Assembly (NCBI GenBank): GCA_022478985.1
Contig: JAKSZP010000206.1
Span: 62,001-126,000 of the forward strand
DNA length: 64,000 nucleotides
Direction: 5' to 3'
Source of the DNA: Massospora cicadina
Taxonomy: Eukaryota; Entomophthoromycota; Entomophthoromycetes; Entomophthorales; Entomophthoraceae
Position 1 is the stretch's first letter, and each line of letters opens with the position of its first letter. A program made the translations under genes and the position numbers. Positions 1 to 10,509 of the stretch are shown here, piece by piece. Below the pieces are notes generated by a model. The model was not told the origin of the DNA. It made no database searches and saw only the letters and a program-made list of their open reading frames with translations.

Positions 1-345
1 ACCTCTTAAAATCTTTAGATCACTGGATTAATTGAACAGCTAAACCAAACTCACATATATTCCAAGAGAAAAATCTCATGGACAATCTTAAGAAATGGTT
101 AAAATGAACGCCTACCATCCTGTAAGTTTACCAACCAAAATTTACTCTATTGCACAACACACTCCTTACAAACTTTTATTCAGATTTAAGGATTAGCATA
201 ACCCAACTATGCAGCACTTAAAGGACAAGATTCCCACTGACCTGACTCAAATAACCACCCAAGAATTTTCACAGGATCAATCCAATCAAATGAAAATCCA
301 ATATTATGAACAGCTCAAGAGCCTCCAAAAATTCACAGTAGGGGA
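1..345 (+). pseudogene. Element H: gypsy integrase C-terminal region, 5' part
   Basis: The plus strand reads, with stops and shifts, like the end of a Ty3/gypsy integrase core followed by the linker to the GPF domain. One stretch resembles the usual TPYxLLFxxK motif (here TPYKLLFRFK), then a helical Q/K-rich segment and KFTVGD, the motif that precedes the GPF domain. The reading is cut exactly where the LTR of element A begins at 346 and resumes after A ends at 15489, so this is the oldest layer of the nest. No start codon, protease or RT is in the window. The family assignment rests on motif order only. Confidence 0.6.
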
Positions 346-1595
346 TGTAATAATCAGCACAGTGGCATCATATTTCCAGGCCAGGTAAACATACATTAAT
401 TATAAGATACTGTATGTCAGTAACCTTAACCAAAAACTTTCAGAAAATCAAATATTCAGAAACAGGGTTTGTTGGGGAGTTGATATGACTGGACAATATG
501 CTACCCATATCAGTGGATCGGAGAGGAATTGAGATGAGTCTCAAGATTTATGAAAAAGGGTATAAAAATTATAATTGAGCAAAGTGACAACCATTCAGCA
601 AATTGAGAGGATTTATGCCGAGATTTAATACAAATGAGAGTAATTTGAAAAGGGAAGAAGAATAGAAGATTAGCAAGCCAAGGATGAATCCAGCTGGGGG
701 AACTGAGGTATAAAGAGTCTCATGGAAGATTAAATAAGGAAGGTCTTTTTGACAAGTGAGAAGGGAGTGCAGAGAAGTCGGCAATTTATATTAAAATAAA
801 GGTAGAAATAAGGGGCGATAGCTCCATATGTATTTATCAAGTTTTCTTAAGAAGTTGGCGATCCTCATATCATCCAATTTGGTTGCTCAGTGGCTAATAC
901 CCTGTGCAAACCAACTTGGCGGAATCAAGCTTAGACGCTGAGAATTAACAGGGTTTTTATTAAATAAGAACAAAGGAGCACTGTAGTATCAGATACTGCC
1001 AGTGGCCCAGAGCTTGCAAGTGGTATTCTTTCTAGATTGGCTCTCTCAGCTTCTCCAAGAAAAAAATCCCATTCCCATTGACAATCCTCCACAGATATTC
1101 CTACTATACCAGAGTTCTCATTGGTGCTTCCCAAAGTTACTAAGCAGCACCTCTGAATTGGCAGACTAAATTCATAATATCCAAATTGGTCAGAAAGTGA
1201 ATAACAAAGGTTGAGGCATTTCCATATAAAGAAGAAAACTGCTGGATACAGTTGAATTAACAGCTAACAACCATAATAGATATAGGACTATTATGAATGG
1301 TTTTATTCTGTTGTGGGGCAGCATAGGATAGCATGCTAAAATAAAATAGGAGGTGATATAGGGATCAAGGCCACAGCATTGGAAGGCAATAGGTTAAGAA
1401 AATGAGAGATGCGCCAGTGGGTTTTAGGGATCCACTTAATAGTAAAATAATACTTTAGGCCGCTACATATAAATGCCAAGGTCACTTGAAATAGTAACAA
1501 ATATACTAACCGTATATACTATCTAATTATAGTTACAGCATGAATTTAAAGATATAAAATGGTATCCAGATGATTGGTCAAACCTGATTACAACA
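346..1595 (-). repeat. Element A 3' LTR, interrupted
   Basis: It aligns along its length with 14721-15489 once the 470-950 insertion is removed. Shared blocks include GGCAGCATAGGATAGCA, the CTTAACC/CAAAAAC region and the terminal ATTACAACA. It begins TGTAATAATC at 346 and ends CAACA at 1595, directly next to a polypurine tract on the minus strand. Confidence 0.8.
470..950. mobile_element. Solo LTR 1, nested in A's 3' LTR
   Basis: This 481 bp block begins TGTTGGGGAG, ends AATTAACA and is flanked on both sides by the 5 bp duplication GGGTT (465-469 and 951-955). It is absent from the other A LTR, which reads straight across the site. No coding sequence is visible. TG...CA ends with a 5 bp duplication are the signature of an LTR left by recombination between the two LTRs of a full element. 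I see no other copy of this LTR here, so the family is unknown. Confidence 0.85.
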
Positions 1596-1608
1596 TTTCC
1601 CCCACATG
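1596..1608 (-). promoter_or_regulatory. Polypurine tract of element A
   Basis: On the minus strand ATGTGGGGGAAA abuts the TGTTGTAATC start of the 3' LTR, the expected place and composition for the plus-strand primer. Confidence 0.6.
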
Positions 1609-1787
1609 GCCAAACATCAGGTAGCAAAAAGGTGTGGGGTCAACTAACTCATTGAGAACTTAAGGGTGTAAGCCCAGAACTCTGCTGAAACTTCTTCAAA
1701 AATTTTGCATGCGCCTGGTTGATAAGGTGACCTTTAATAGGATCCTTCAGAATGTAGACATCAGTAGATGTCTTTGCATTAAATTTA
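1609..1787 (-). pseudogene. Element A integrase GPF/C-terminal tail (distal part)
   Basis: The minus strand reads VYILKDPIKGHLINQAH followed by AKFLKKF, matching the end of gypsy integrases, where a hydrophobic strand, a loop and an H-x-xx-L-K-x-F motif close the domain. The preceding part, ending in a GPFEI motif, lies at 9021-9130 on the other side of element B. B therefore cut A's integrase in its GPF domain. Stops follow before the polypurine tract. Confidence 0.65.
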
Positions 1788-3206
1788 CTTTGGATTTTTG
1801 GCAAGAAAGATAATTGCTGGTGCTTGTTACATTAAATTCAACAATTTGAATTTAGGGGTTTTTTCTCACCACTCATAAGAAAATAATAAAATACTAATAA
1901 ATACTAAAAAAGTTGATTTTTATAGATTTTATTAGTAGCCAAGTGGGGGTAAAAGAGAATCCTATCTATAAATTGGTGCTTAGTATTTAAAGTGACTTTG
2001 GCTCAAGTACAATATGCATCAATTCAATATTAGCTTCAGGACTAATTTGGAAATATGGACATTTGACCTATCAGTGCTCTTGAATCTCAGCTCACTTTGA
2101 CAGATTGGCCAAGGGAGGGTCGGAAATAGGTATGACATATCTGTGAGGCTAAGATTGTATATATTTGGGCCAATCACCTTGTTGGACATTCCAAGTTTGA
2201 TGTATTGAGAAGAGTGGTTTGGAGGAAAAAAATGCAAATATTGTCCAAAAGACCCTGGTCGATTACCAGCGGAACCCTCAAACTGGGGTAACACTTCTAA
2301 TAATAACTAGGCAAACAAATTGAGTTTGGGTGGTCATATTGCACCAAATTGTCAGCCAAATATGGGGAGTTCATTGGAGGCTCCTCCCCAGTCCTCTTCT
2401 ATTTTAGTACAGGTTACACCACGGAAACTGGCCTCTTTTATAGGGTTGAGGGGGTCCAACCAAATGCAATTTTTTTCATACCATTTATTGGGTCAAATAT
2501 ATAAAAACATTACCTCATGGACTAGTCTTTCCTACTCCCAACCCTAAATTGATTATTCCGCCTAAATGAGGCGAGTTCAAGAGATCTGATAGGTTGACAG
2601 CTCAAATTAACTGGTTCAGACTTTACTAAGCAATATGAACTTTGAGACTTGACATTTCAGATACTACTATTGACTTATTAAGAGGATTTTTTTCTTAACG
2701 CCCGCCCCAACTAATGAATTTAATATAAAAAGTCAATTCTTTTAGTTGTTTATTTTTCTTATTTTTACTATATCAGGTCAACCAATCATGAGAAATAATC
2801 ATCCCTGCAGTAGAGAATGGTATTCTCCTGCAAAATTGTTTGATTTAGATGGAATAAGCCCCAATGAGCAACCCAAAAACCCTAAAATCCAACACACCTT
2901 GGCGGAAAACAGTTGCACCTCAAGGGACCCCCTTCAAGGCTATAAAAGGGTTGTTTGCGGCGTAGATGCATGAATTAAATTAGTAGTGGGCTGTGGAGGA
3001 ACCACTAATGGACTTCCTGATTTCGCCACCTAGTTGGGGTGATTTGCTTACCTGAACTCGTTCTATTAGCCTGAGAATTTTTGATAAAGGTATTGTCCCA
3101 ATTTGAAGGGTTCCAACATGAATTGGCCACGGTCTTTTAGAAAATTGTTTCGTTTCATTCATCTCAAACACTTTTCCCACAATATTGGACTTGCAATTGT
3201 CTGACA
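1788..3206 (-). repeat. Element B 3' LTR, interrupted by solo LTR 2
   Basis: Outside the 2180-2894 insertion it matches 8324-9020 closely. Shared stretches include TATAGATTTTATTAGTAGC, CCCCCTTCAAGGCTATAAAA and GTAGTGGGCTGTGGAGGAAC. The terminus CTGACA at 3206 abuts a polypurine tract. About 700 bp remain without the insertion, equal to the other LTR. Confidence 0.85.
2180..2894. mobile_element. Solo LTR 2, nested in B's 3' LTR
   Basis: This 715 bp block has perfect terminal inverted repeats TGTTGGA/TCCAACA and a perfect 5 bp target duplication CACCT (2175-2179 and 2895-2899). The other B LTR reads CACCTTGGCGG without it. TATATAAAAA near 2500 may be a promoter TATA element. No long ORF of its own is credible. 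It is the innermost layer of the H-A-B nest. Confidence 0.9.
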
Positions 3207-3219
3207 TTACCCCTTCAAG
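3207..3219 (-). promoter_or_regulatory. Polypurine tract of element B
   Basis: The minus strand reads TTGAAGGGGTAA immediately before the 3' LTR start TGTCAG. Elements D and E have near-identical tracts (CAAAGGGGGTAA, TTGAGGGGGCAA). Confidence 0.65.
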
Positions 3220-3229
3220 AGTGTTGGTG

Positions 3230-4330
3230 GGAATAAAAGCGTAAGAACTGGCCATGGACCTGGTTAATAGTAGCTCCAGAAGCAAGGGATTTGATGGAGT
3301 ATCCATACCCTCACTTATATGAGACTATAAAAGGTCCCTCCCAGATGTAACCAAGCTTCTCACTTCTTGGGGTGGTTTGGTTGTATAATACAGTACCAAG
3401 TTGGATACTTGAAAGGAAGGAAGAGGGGACCAGAGATCATTCACAGCTTGGCCTTCTTTGTTAATGTTTTGCTAAATTAGTCATGGCCTATGATTGTAAT
3501 TGGATGATGTGTTGGGCCAACTTTTTCATAATTTGCTCAGAGTCAACTTGTCAGAGAACATATCCTTAACTAATAATGCTGGCACCTCAGGTTCTCGCCC
3601 ATATAACACATGGAAAGGGGACATCTTGAGGATGTGATGGTAGCTAATACTGTCAGCCATGAGGGCACTGGGTAAGTAAAGATCCCAGTAGAGAGGGTCT
3701 GAAGTGGCCATTTTGCGGAGTATTGAGACCAGGGTTCTGTTAACCTGTTCTACAGCACTATTTGCGGATGGGTTATGGTGAACTGAGAAGTGTTGTTGAG
3801 CTCCCATGGAGGTGGCAAGGAGCTTCACCACTTGGGAGGTAAAATTTTTCTCATTGTCACATAGGAGGACCTGGGGGCACCCATTCTAGGTGAAGATGTG
3901 CTGGTGTAATAAGGTGGCTGTAGCTTTAGAAGTATGAGCGGGGAAAGCAACAGCTTCAACCAATTTGGTGAAATGATCAATACTGACCAAGATATTAAGA
4001 TTGCCACCTGTAGTCTGAGGGAGAGGACCTACCAAATCCAAACTTATGATGCGGAAGGGTTGTTGGGGCGTCGCAAGTTGATACTGATATTGGGTCTTAA
4101 AGCTGGATTGTTTTTTGAAAGGTCAAGCAGGCATCTAGAACTTCAGATATGGTCTCCATAATGCCCACCCAGAAATACCGCTCTTTTACCCACTTGTAGT
4201 TTTTGCAAACTCCGCCATGCCCCATGATAGTGTGAGACTCCAAGTTGACAGGTACTCACACTGATGGCTGGAGATAGGGCAACCAATCTACTTCTACTTT
4301 ATTATATAATTTCCCATTTCTTTTTGGTGT
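3230..4330 (-). pseudogene. Element B integrase
   Basis: Minus-strand pieces in order from 4330 down are an MGHGGVCKNYKWVKERYFW zinc-binding region, a broken catalytic core, then HHNPSANSAVEQVNRTLVSI and LPSALMADSISYHH, which match the C-terminal half of the gypsy integrase core around the catalytic Glu. They are followed by MSPFHVLYGREPEVP. The GPF domain (YIWEGPFIVSY) lies near 3330 and ends close to the 3' LTR. The enzyme would insert element cDNA. Several frameshifts and stops separate the pieces, so no functional protein is possible. Confidence 0.75.
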
Positions 4331-4345
4331 TGTGGGAGTGTCAAG

Positions 4346-5690
4346 CTAGCATTTTTCTAATGGTTCATCTTCATCAGCCCACGTGTCAGGAGTCATGAGG
4401 AGATCATGTAACCTCTCAGCTTCATTATTGTCTAAGTGAAGAATGGGCAGCCGCGTTAACACATCTACATTCATATGGCGCATTCCTGCTTGATTATCAA
4501 TAGTCATATCGTAATACTGGAGCTTCAGTGCCCAGCAAGCCAACAGCCCCATGGGGTCCTCTAATTCTGCAATCATTTTAGAGAGGCGTGGCCTGTGATC
4601 ACTTTGAAGGGAGTCCTATATATGATTGGGTAGTAGTGTTTGACAGCGAGCAGAAAAACCAAGCACTCGTTCTCAGTGACGCTGAAGTAGCGCTCATCTT
4701 TTTAAAGCATCTTGCTAAAGTAAGACAAGGGATGATCACCCCATGCTCATCCAATTGAGATTAATATAGCTCTAACATCATAGCCAGAGGCATCCGTGAA
4801 CAACATGAAGGGCTTTCCATAGTCAGGGTGGCAGAGCATTGGCCTTTTTTGCAATAGCTCCTTCAGAGTCTCAAACGTGGGCTTTTGTTCAGCACCCCAA
4901 TGGAAGGGGGTGTTAGCCAGGAGGTGGACAAGGGGCTCGCTAGGCTGGGCGCATTTTGGGATAAATTTATGATAGTACCTCACCATGCCCAAGAATACCT
5001 GGATGTCTCGAAGGGTTTTGAGCGCAGGAATTTTGGAAATGGTTTCAACTTTATCTTGTAGTAATTGTATTCCATCTTATGAGATGGAGTGTCCAAGAAA
5101 ATCCAGATTCTTCTGGAAGAACGTGAATTTGGAGGGCTTCAGTTTGATATTAGATGCCCGCAAGCGTTGATGCACTTCCTTCAGATATGTGAGGTGCTCA
5201 TTGATAGTCTTGGAGAAGACGGTAATGTCATCAATATAGATAATCACACAGCTCAACTTGAGATCCTAGAGAATGTGATCCATCTCTCGTTGGAAAGTGG
5301 CAGGCACGTTACAAAACCATGTGGTGGTCAGGTAGGTTGGAAGAGGCCCTCGCTGCAAATAAGAGCACATTTTTCCTGGCCTTGTGGAGAAAGGTCCATT
5401 TGCTAATAACCGCTAGCTAAGTCCATGGCTGAGAAGAATTTAGACCCAGAGAGTTGGTCCAGAGAATCACAATACAAGTTAGAGGATGACTATCCTTCCT
5501 TTTGAGGTTGTTAATTTGAAGTAGTCCATCACTACTTAATGACCTCCATTTTTCTTCTTTATCATTAGGAGCAGGGATGACCAAGGGCTTTTGGGAATGC
5601 ACTAGCAACCCTGCGTCCAGCAGCTGTTTGAGCGCCGTACACATCTGTGGCTCCTCGACTTTGTATTTGTGGTAGTGTTTGGAGCAAATG
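4346..5690 (-). pseudogene. Element B reverse transcriptase and RNase H
   Basis: The minus strand from about 5650 down carries an AL(K)QLLDAGLL palm entry, then near 5230 the catalytic IYIDDITVFSKT. The thumb and connection follow (GMVRYYHKFIPKCAQPSEPL, LHWGAEQK-like FHWGAEQKPTFETLKELL), then RNase H with FTDASGYDVRAIL and DVLTRLP near 4450. The order RT then RNase H then integrase is typical of Ty3/gypsy pol. The YIDD catalytic pair is intact, but frameshifts near 5650 and 4990 and stops near 4700 break the frame. Two parts are relatively long open segments of 75-81 codons. Confidence 0.8.
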
Positions 5691-5692
5691 GG

Positions 5693-6740
5693 TCAAGCAT
5701 CTCCAACATCAATGGCATGAGTCCACCTCTTCATGTGCCCATAGTCATTGTCAAATTTGGAGAAAATGTAGCTGTAGGCCTTGAGCAGGGTGTGGACTTT
5801 ATCCAGATCAGCTGTGGTTAGCTCATCAGAGATATGAACAGAAGGTAGGGTACATAAAGATTGGTTGGCGAGTAAGCCCATATCAGCCATAGACCCAATA
5901 CAGTGGAGTTGCTTGATGTCCTCAATGGGTATCAGCACGCCTCTTCCGACCTCCTGATGCTCTTTTACCACCATATCCTTCTTGGTGAGATTCCATAGCA
6001 GGAGGTTAGTAGGCCGATGATAGACGGTGTTTAACACGCCTGGCAAAACTCTGGGCTCTAAAGGACTAACTCCGCCAATGTTAATTAGGTGCATTAGTCA
6101 GTTGTGTGGGATTTGCACCGTAAGCTTCGTGATAACTACCCTTTGTTCACCTGCCTTTATGACCACCTCTTCAGAAGCATAGAAAGGGATACCCTCCAGG
6201 CTTCCACTTATTGAGGCAACATTTAGTATGCCTTCCTGCCGTGGTGTAATGTAGGGATAAAGCGGAAGAGGGATACTCAACTGTGAAAACATAATCCTTT
6301 TTATTAAGCTCATCATTAGTCAAAATCAGAGGAACCTCATAGTTAAGCAGGGAGAGATAGCCATGCTTAAGTTAATAGCACCTTATATTTGAGCATAAAC
6401 CGGGTCCCAATGAGTAGATCGTAGTATTATTGGTCAAGGCCACTGCTAGAGCTGACAAGAGAAGTTTCCCAAAACGAAAGGGCAGAGAAGAGTACGCCCC
6501 AATGGTACAGGTGTTGTTTGGGCCCGCAGTTCCAAACTCTTGAGTGTAGTTGAGGTCAAGGGCCAGCCTTATTTTCTTAATGAGCTTGGTTGACACAAAG
6601 TTCAAAGGGGATCCAGTGTCAAGGATAGCCCTAACCTGCACTCCATTAACGACGATCTCCACTTTAGTTAGAGTATCACCCAAGGTGGGGGAAGAGCGAG
6701 GACCTCTTTTAGATGGAATGTGGAGGCAAGTCATTTGGCA
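5693..6740 (-). pseudogene. Element B aspartic protease and protease-RT linker
   Basis: At 6372-6734 the minus strand encodes about 120 residues with VRAILDTGSPLNFVSTKLIK, a retropepsin flap-side arrangement with an intact D-T-G-S catalytic motif. The segment at 5693-6094 is the linker before RT and ends in HTLLKAYSYIFSKFDNDYGH, a gypsy family hallmark where the next protein enters RT. The protease of element E has almost the same active site (ILDTGSPVNIIS), linking the two families. A frameshift near 6320-6370 separates the parts. Confidence 0.75.
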
Positions 6741-8275
6741 GTTTTAGGGTATTTCTCCTGGATAGACTGCAGGGTATTAACACTCTGAGTAGATTGGAAT
6801 AGTGAGGCTGTGAGCTGACTAGCGTCACTGGCAGTGTCTATAATCTAAATACCCCTCAACGCTTGCCAAAGATAAGTTTGATGGGGGACCTTAACCCAAT
6901 CCACTCTCTCCGGGTTCAATTGGTCAGGCAATTCCACTTCACCTGAGGCTCCTAAAACATAATTATCAACATATTTACCACCCCTTCAGATTCGTCATAA
7001 TAGGGGTTATCAATGCATTTTAGGGAGCCCATAGGGTGTGAGTTAGGTTTAGGGCTCCCTTATGGCATGATAGGTCCTGGGGTTGTCCTCCACCTTATTA
7101 ACTTTTGAGGATGGCGTTGGAATTGTCACTGCTTGATTTTTGATTTTCAAATTAGGGGGTTTGTGCTGCTTCATGGAGATATGTTGCAGACTAGAGTTAG
7201 CTGAATGAGAGGTCGAGGGAAATAGAATTGTGGAGGTGGATGCTTTAGTTAAACCAGACTTGGGTTGATCAGTGGCGGTGAGCTTCTGTGAAACAGGCGG
7301 TTTAGCTTTTGTGATTTGGTCATTTAACCCATTGTTAGTGGGGCAATTAACACCTGAGAAAGAGATTTATAATTAGCAGCAGGCTTTGGAACCACTAGGG
7401 AAGGCTGCTATGGAGAAAAGATTGGAAAGGCAAAGGGACAACTGCTTTCACCAACTGAGGTTTTTGAACTGAAGACGAAGGGGAGCACTGCCCATCACAG
7501 CCATTACCTTCTGACTAGCTTTATGGGAAGGAGTAGCAGTTTGTGTTGACAACTCCGCAAGAGCAGGTTTCCAAAGGGTAACAGCTGTAGTAGAAGCTAA
7601 ATTAGTCGGCGTAGATGCTTGATTGAAAAATCCTTGTGTAGGGTCAAGCTCATAGATATCAGCAACCGCTAATAAGGCCTTATTAATATCTCGTACAGTT
7701 GTGAAAGTACGCTTTACAGAAGTGAGATGCATTGCCAAGGAGGGATGGGATGCCAAGCCAGCCAAGATAGCCGCAATATCATCGTAGTGAGGGAGCATTT
7801 GGGCAAGCAACAGAGGTTGAGCTTTATTATAAAGCGCTCAACAAAAGAGGTTCTTGATTTTCCCTCTTTCAGACTAAGGCACATAAAAGCCTGTTTTTGC
7901 CGTTGCAAACTCTGCTAGAACCCAAATTTTTAAGAAGCGCTTGCTTAACCTCCGCCCAAGTGCTAAGGTTGACCATGGTGGAGACCATTCTTTCTTTAAG
8001 TATACAATTCATGCAGGGAAGAATGTAGGATTTTTTAGTGGTCAGTTGCTCCTTCCATCGCAGATTCATAACCATAAAGAAAGGAGGCAATACGTCCTTC
8101 ACCATATGTGAAATTGTCTCAGAGAGGGGTTTTTTATAACAGGGCGTTGATATGAGTGCTGCTCAATCCTTTTAAGGCGAGAAAAAGCACTGGCTAGCTG
8201 TTGTTCCATAATTGCTAGCCTAGAGTTAATGTCAGCGAAAAGGCTAGAAAGGTTATCACTCCCAAAAGCCTCCAT
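6741..8275 (-). pseudogene. Element B gag
   Basis: A start at 8275 gives MEAFGSDNLSSLFADINSRL and a coiled segment. The gag capsid region follows at 7448-8105 (LKEGKSRTSFVERF and ILAGLASHPSLAMH in different frames), and a low-complexity Ser/Thr/Ala tail runs to about 7100. Element E has the same arrangement (MEAVNVSSSP and ILTGLASQPSLARH), so the two gags are homologous. Gag would form the particle shell. I see no CCHC knuckle in B. Frames change at least three times. Confidence 0.7.
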
Positions 8276-8305
8276 TTTTTAACGTTTTGTGGTGTGTTGG
8301 TAGCC

Positions 8306-8323
8306 CCTGTAGTGAGCATTAAT
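8306..8323 (-). promoter_or_regulatory. Primer-binding site of element B
   Basis: Directly inside the 5' LTR the minus strand reads TTAATGCTCACTACAGGGGC. The same position in A, D and E reads close variants of TGGTGCTCACTA, pointing to a shared tRNA primer ending in a sequence like TAGTGAGCACCA. Confidence 0.55.
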
Positions 8324-9020
8324 TGTTGGATTTTTGGCAGGGAAGATGCTCACTGGTGCTTGTTACCTTAAATCTAACAATATATGTAGCAGGTTCTGCT
8401 ATTACCACCTAATAAAAAACAATAAAATATCAATAAATACTAAAAAGGTTGAGTTTTATAGATTTTATTAGTAGCTGCGTGGGGGTATAAGAGAATCATA
8501 TTTATAAACTGGTGGTTGGTATTTAAGTGACTTCAGCCCAAGTACAATAAGCATCAATTTGTCATTAGCTTTGAGCCTAATTTGGAATATGGACATTTGA
8601 CCTATTGGCACTCTTGAATATCAGCTCGCTTTGACAGATTAGTCAAGGGAGGGTCAGAATTAGGTATGACATATCCATGAGGCAAAGATTGTATATTTGA
8701 GCCAATCACCTTGGCGGAAAATAGTTGCACCTTGAGGGACCCCCTTCAAGGCTATAAAAGGGTTGTTTGTGGCGTAGATGCATGAAATTAAATTAGTAGT
8801 GGGCTGTGGAGGAACCACCAATGGACTCCCCTGTTTTTGCAACCTAGTCGAGGTAATTTACTTACCTGAACTGTTCTATTAGCCTGAGAATTTTTGATAA
8901 AGGTATTGCCCTGATTTGAGGGGTTCCAACACAAATCATCCAGGGTCTTTTGGCTAATTGTATCGTTACATTCATCCTGAATACTTCTTCTCACAATATC
9001 AGATTTAAAATTAACTGACA
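8324..9020 (-). repeat. Element B 5' LTR
   Basis: This 697 bp LTR is uninterrupted, starting TGTTGGATTTTTGG and ending AACTGACA in plus-strand reading. It confirms the boundaries of the split 3' copy. AAGGCTATAAAAGG near 8750 is a TATA-like sequence in the plus direction and is conserved in both LTRs. Confidence 0.85.
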
Positions 9021-9969
9021 ATCTCAAAAGGCCCCTTTCATATATGCTAGTTTGCTAGTTCATCTGAAGCCATGATTATATAATATAAAATGCGTTCCCC
9101 ACAGAAAAGCGGGGTAACAACTGCCATCCTGCGTTATCCCATTTATAGGATCTTCTTTTTTTGAGCTAGCATATTGGAATATGCAGCGCCTTGTAGTTGA
9201 ATTAAAATATGCACCAGCATTTCCAAACACTTCTTGGGGGTCATGGCCTCTAGACTGATACAAGAATATAAAATTGGAGGAAGCGCCAGTTGCTTCCTAT
9301 AAATTAAAGCAAACGGGGAATCCCCTGTGGCCTTTTGATACAATATATAACCAAAAACAGCAGATGGTATGAAAAAGTTCCAGCTAGATGCCTTTATAAT
9401 AATTATCTTAAGCAAAATTCCAACAAGAGTACCATTCACCCATTCAATAATGCCATTAATATCAGGATGGTAGGGCGTGGACAATACCTTGCATATACAC
9501 ATTAATCCATTAACTTTGGATATAATCTAAGATGTGAAATTGATACCATTATCCATCAACAGGAACTGAGGGCACCATGGCAATAAATAATTTCTTTGGA
9601 TATAAAACCAGCCATCGTCATTGCACCTAAATCCTGGACCACTTTGGCCTCCACCCACTTGGTTAGGTGCTTGATGAACCACAATTATGTATTTCAATTT
9701 GACCTGATGTATTAGCCAGAGGATCTACAACATCAATAGAAATGATATTCCGCATGAAATTTGGGTTTACTCAGTTGATAAAAGGTGTCTTTTCTGGTAG
9801 AGTCCTTTACATGACATTTCTTACAGCAGCGGATGGTCTCATGAACGTCAAAAATCATAGATTTTAATAGTGATGCTGTTTTAATAACTCTAAATTTTTC
9901 TTGAAGCTGCAATGTCCAGTCGCTTTTTGGGCCCTAGTTATTATATTTGTTCACTCTTTTAATTGATGT
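9021..9969 (-). pseudogene. Element A integrase, main part
   Basis: The minus strand shows a CxxC zinc-binding remnant (TIRCCKKCHVKD) near 9810, core pieces with LLMDNGINFTS near 9550, and STPYHPDINGIIEWVNGTLV at 9420-9480, the segment around the catalytic Glu. A GPF-like motif (MKGPFEI) lies next to 9021, where B interrupts. The C-terminal tail is at 1609-1787. Many stops are present. Confidence 0.7.
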
Positions 9970-10509
9970 TGTCAGGACTTCAGGGGAGCAACTCCAACCT
10001 GGTCCCTATAATCAGGGCCCTAAAGCCCCCAGTTATTTAATAGGCCATTAAGGTCTTAAGTAAAGCTAAAAAAGGAAAGGAGATTGCAAGAAACGGTGTT
10101 TGTTAAAATAATCCTTGAGGTATTTATAGGACCTTGATGGATTGCGAATGGGAAGATTTGGAATAGGAAAGTCTTGTCATTAATTTCCAACAACGATCAA
10201 GATAAATATAAATAAATGTTACAAGGGGATTGGGAGCATCCTAAGCATAATTCGCCAGTGCACCTTAAAGGGTTACTTGTTTGTGGTGTGAGCATCAGAA
10301 GGGAATTTTCTACAACCCAATTGAGTTTTTAAATCCTTGGCATTAGTTGCCAGTGTCAAGTATAAATTTAAATAAATATTATTGGGCCAATCCATGATAC
10401 TTCAGATTGGGCTTAACCCAAGTTAATGGGGAGTCCAATCTGGCTTACACCCATAGGCAGGTCATGAACTCTAGTTGGGGCTTCCCCCAATAAAGAAAGA
10501 ATCCCAAAA
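9970..10509. mobile_element. Probable solo LTR 3 in A's pol
   Basis: A 540 bp block starting TGTCAGGACTTCAGG is flanked by GATGT at 9965-9969 and 10510-10514. It carries no pol-like reading and lies between the RNase H and the integrase zinc region of A. The right end reads CCCAAAA rather than the expected CA, so the terminus may have mutated or my boundary may be off. Evidence is weaker than for solo LTRs 1 and 2. Confidence 0.45.

Larger units (their letters stand above)
1788..9020 (-). mobile_element. Element B: Ty3/gypsy LTR retrotransposon inside A
   Basis: LTRs at 1788-3206 (interrupted) and 8324-9020 bracket a minus-strand gag, protease, RT, RNase H and integrase series. The right LTR starts TGTTGGA and ends CTGACA; the left LTR's TG has decayed to CT. 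Flanks ATTTA and ATCTC match at 3 of 5 positions. The integrase of A continues on both sides. Domain motifs are better preserved than in A (intact IYIDDI and LDTGSP), fitting a younger insertion, but every gene has stops or frameshifts. Confidence 0.85.
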